DNA from: Candidatus Absconditabacterales bacterium
Lineage (GTDB): Bacteria > Patescibacteriota > Gracilibacteria > Absconditabacterales > Absconditicoccaceae
Assembly (NCBI GenBank): GCA_937930555.1
Contig: CALHCH010000001.1
Location: 1 to 54,877, forward strand
Direction of reading: 5' to 3'
DNA length: 54,877 nucleotides
Position numbers and translations under genes: made by a program
In this document: piece by piece, positions 51,785-54,877 of the stretch
How the letters are laid out: each line of letters opens with the position of its first letter
How positions within the stretch are numbered: position 1 is the stretch's first letter
Notes under the pieces: model-generated
Told to the model about the DNA's origin: nothing
Databases searched by the model: none
The model's input: only the letters and a program-made list of their open reading frames with translations

Positions 51785-52240
51785 TTAATCATGCATAAAT
51801 TTCAATCTCTCCCAGAATATCAAAAATATTGCAAATATGAGAGATAGAACAAATACAGCCTTCATCCAGCTATGATTGGTTGGTGCTATATTTGAAAATA
51901 GTAGCATTCCCATAACTATGGCTGTCATTGTATATGCTAAACCAGCAAAATAATAATAAGCAGATAGTTTATACGCAGTTCGCTCAATAAGCACAAGCAG
52001 TATGCTTGCAGAAAATAAACCACTAAGTGCTGATACTAGAATGCCCAAACACATTTCGCCATCATATCCTTTCTGTCCTATACTATTGAATGCAATAACA
52101 ATCAATGCTAAAAATACAAAAAGATATGTAATTGATAATGAAAAAGAAAGTGCAAATAATTGTTGATCTTTTCTTTCTGTTAAAATACTAGATACATCAG
52201 TGTTCATAATTTTGATTTTAGTTTGTATATAAGATAGCAA
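51785..52240 (-). CDS. Predicted membrane protein (four hydrophobic segments)
   Basis: LSFSLSITYLFVFLALIVIAF..., LFSASILLVLIERTAY, YYFAGLAYTMTAIVMGMLLF, AVFVLSLIFAIFLIFW; TAA stop; no TGA. Confidence 0.65.
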   Translation of the reverse strand: MLSYIQTKIKIMNTDVSSILTERKDQQLFALSFSLSITYLFVFLALIVIAFNSIGQKGYDGEMCLGILVSALSGLFSASILLVLIERTAYKLSAYYYFAGLAYTMTAIVMGMLLFSNIAPTNHSWMKAVFVLSLIFAIFLIFWERLKFMHD

Positions 52241-52268
52241 AGAAACATCTAAAGTAAAGTAAATACCA

Positions 52269-53099
52269 TTACCTGTTAAGTATCATTCTCATTTCCTCTC
52301 GAGTAAGCTCCTGCACTCTCTTCATCTCCAGCTCATCTGGCAACACAAAACTCTCCAGATCATCTTTTCTCATCTTTCGGATTTTTCTCATCGTCTTCCT
52401 CGTATACTGAGATACGATGTCTAGAAACTCCACCATACGATCAAAATCTATATTCGAACACTCTCCCTCTCCTTTTGGGAGAGGGCCGGGGTGAGGGTTT
52501 TTCTTTTTGCGAAACGAGACGACCGCACTTTGTACTTTGGGTGGTGGATCAAATGCAGTAGCTGAGACCAAGAAATTATATTCTATATCATATCCATAAT
52601 TCAACAGCCATCGGAGATAGGATTTTTGTTTAGTATCGGTTGCTATTTTTTGTGCCACTTCTTTTTGGATCAAAAACACTCCTCCAGGCACATCAGAATC
52701 CACAAAGAATTTTCTAAAAATAGGGCTCGTGATATAGTATGGGAGATTGCCTACTACCAACGTCTCGCTGTATTCCAAACTTTCTCCCTCTCCTAGCGGA
52801 GCGGTTGGGAGAGGGCTGGGGTGAGGGTGGTTTTGCTGCAACACATCTCACCATACGATCTGCAGATCTGGATGAGATACCTCAAAAGGTGTAAGGTATG
52901 ATTCTAGCGTAGTATCTATCTCCATCAATCTCACTGTACGGAAACTATCCACTATCAGTCTAGTCAGCACTCACTGCCCTGGTCCTATCTCTACCAGCTG
53001 ATCACATCACAGCTCCTGGCCCAATCACAAAACAGTATCAGCTATACGAGCCAATACCGTCTGGTCAGACAAAAAATGTTGTCAAAATTTCCTTCACAT
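52269..53099 (-). CDS. rsmA: 16S rRNA (adenine1518/1519-N6)-dimethyltransferase RsmA/KsgA
   Basis: MGRKFGQHFLSDQTVLARIADTV...VEIGPGQGVLTRLI...VVGNLPYYITSPIFRKFF...ATAFDPPPKVQSAVVSF; two in-frame insertions. Confidence 0.95.
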
Positions 53100-53120
53100 A
53101 ATGCACTATATCTAAACAAT

Positions 53121-53150
53121 CGTCATTGCGAGCGAAGCGTGGCAATCTCA
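53121..53150 (+). repeat. REP-like repeat copy (gtcattgcgag family)
   Basis: cgtcattgcgagcgaagcgtggcaatctca. Confidence 0.75.
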
Positions 53151-53154
53151 TGAT

Positions 53155-53802
53155 CTACAAACTTAATCCCGGTATCTTATCCAACAAATCCTGCGCTCAT
53201 TGCTTAAACTCATTGTATGTTACATTCACTTCTTTTAGTTTATCGAGATATTGCAGTAGATCTAGATCTTTGAGCTTGTTTCGCTCTAGTCACAATTTTT
53301 GTAAATCCTTGAGATATTGCAATCACTCAAGATTTTCTAGATAGTTTTCTCACAACTGGAGCTCAATCACACCTACCAGCAACTCCACACCCGATAGATC
53401 TTTGAGGTTATTGCGAGCTAGATTGAGCCTCTCTAGATTTGCCATCAGTGGAAATCACACCAGAGAATCTATATCATTATTTGAGAGATCAAGATCTTTG
53501 AGATTTGGCAAGCAATCCAATCATTGTGGTGAAGAGATACGATTATTGCTTAGATCTAGAGAAGTAATTTTGCTGAGATCAGCTTGATTGAGAAGACTAC
53601 AAATATCAGGCACAGCTGGCAAATCCAGACCTGACAAATCAAGATGTCAGGTAGTAGAAATCCTGCTAGCAAGCGCATAGGTATCATCAGCCTGCTCTAG
53701 GCTATGCTGTTTATCTCATTCTACTACTTTATGTATGCCACTTTGGATGGTAGATGCACAACCACTAAGGATTAACAAAACTCACAATAGCAATAACTTC
53801 AT
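53155..53802 (-). CDS. Leucine-rich-repeat lipoprotein
   Basis: MKLLLLGVLLILSGCAST lipobox; LRRs ITSLDLSNNRISSPQGLDCLPNLKDLDLSNNDIDSLVGFPLMANLERLNLARNNLKDL...; TAG stop. Confidence 0.85.
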
Positions 53803-53820
53803 CGTAGTATAAATGTAAAA

Positions 53821-54579
53821 TTAGTTGGCTTGTTTAGTAGTTATGTAAGACTTGGTTTTTTCTTCCCAAGCGACGAGAGTATCAGGATCTATATTATTGT
53901 ATTTTGCAGTCACAAATCAAAGATTTGGAAGTGAGTCCAAAAGACTCAATGAAGTGAGTTGATTAAACTCCAATTTAATTTTTTCGAGATCTTGTAACTG
54001 CTCCACTCATTCTAGGGAAACTAAATTATTACGGTACACTTCAAGATTAACTAGTTGTGGGTATGCTCAGATTCACTGTAAGGTGGTCAACTGATTGTGG
54101 GGAATCACCAAAGACTCCATCTGTGATGTATCAATAGCGATGTCTTTGAGAGAACTGATATTATTGTTGTTCAAGAATATTTTTTTTAGTGGTGTGCCTA
54201 CACGCTCCACACTAGTTACCTTGTTGAATGATAAATCAATCTCTGTAAGAAGTGGTAAACATGAAAGATCTACATCAACTATCTCTACATCATTACCTTG
54301 GAGATCTAGACTCTTTACTTGGCTTTTTTGCTCTTCGGTTAGGAGTCAGCACACATCAGGCATCTCGGTAAGTCATAGATTTGCCAATGAAAGAATTTGA
54401 TTTTCTCTAGCAAATATACCTCAAAACTCCTCAATTGGAGACTGGGCAGTACTTGGCTCGGCATCCAAAACAACTCAAGATCACACTCACTCTACCGATG
54501 CGTGAGGCACCAATACCTCATCTCTAGAACACCCAATCAAGACACATCCTATTAACAATAAAGATAGTATACTTTTCAT
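53821..54579 (-). CDS. Leucine-rich-repeat lipoprotein (second copy)
   Basis: MKSILSLLLIGCVLIGCSRDE; LRRs VKSLDLQGNDVEIVDVDLSCLPLLTEIDLSFNKVTSVERV...LVNLEVYRNNLVSLEGVEQLQDLEKIKLEFNQLTSL; TAA stop. Confidence 0.85.
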
Positions 54580-54636
54580 TCCCGTAGATTACAAAAAAAC
54601 AAAAATAGATGATACTCACTCTGTATTTGTTTGCAA

Positions 54637-54671
54637 CAAAAAAACCAGACTCACGAGGAGTCTGGTTTTTG
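54637..54671 (-). terminator. Rho-independent terminator
   Basis: aaaaaaaccagactcacgaggagtctggttttt. Confidence 0.85.
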
Positions 54672-54714
54672 GACTTAATTCACTAAGTAGGTAACTTTGT
54701 GTGATTGACTATGA

Positions 54715-54877
54715 TTAGTCTACTACAGCAGAGTTACTTACTACAGTGTATCCAAGATTAGGATCCGTAATTGGAGCAAATCCAGGAATAGCAGAATCAT
54801 CAGCTTCAAATGTGATAGCTCCGATTGAGAGATCATCTATCTGAAGTCTAACTGAATCATCACCAGAGTTTACTCAG
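54715..54877 (-). CDS. C-terminus of an unidentified protein (truncated by window edge)
   Basis: GVNSGDDSVRLQIDDLSIGAITFEADDSAIPGFAPITDPNLGYTVVSNSAVVD*; terminator downstream. Confidence 0.55.

Overview
This 54.9 kb window fits a Patescibacteria/CPR-type chromosome segment in which UGA is read as glycine (translation table 25, as known from the Gracilibacteria/BD1-5 and Absconditabacteria/SR1 lineages). The supplied ORF track is fragmented because it treats TGA as stop. I re-read the frames with TGA=Gly and checked that start and stop coordinates are in frame. The core is a long minus-strand block: secF, rnc, nusB, rpmF, rpmA, rpoC, rpoB, rpmH, rpsR, rpsF, tsf, rpsB, rplL, rplJ, then secY-rplO-rpsE-rplR-rplF-rpsH-rpsN-rplE-rplX-rplN-rpsQ-rpmC-rplP-rpsC-rplV-rpsS-rplB-rplW-rplD-rplC-rpsJ-tuf, plus three tRNAs. 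Flanking genes include a VirB4-like ATPase, murC, sufS, a VanW-like protein, a tandem pair of metallopeptidase-like proteins, an FNR-type oxidoreductase, a fatty-acid-hydroxylase-family protein, trmD, tmk, tyrS, rsmA/ksgA and two LRR lipoproteins. Main second-look items: (1) the same helix-hairpin-helix tail on both bL27 and uS10; (2) two unknown accessory cassettes with a shared 5' leader motif, each ending in a TGA placed where a stop belongs, just before an intrinsic terminator; (3) a GIY-YIG gene inside inverted REP-like repeats, with a truncated copy 2 kb away; (4) palindromic repeats inserted in frame in murC, sufS, ksgA (twice) and an FNR gene; (5) metallopeptidase paralogs with HExxH versus HExxxH motifs. 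No database search was possible, so family names rest on recognised motifs.
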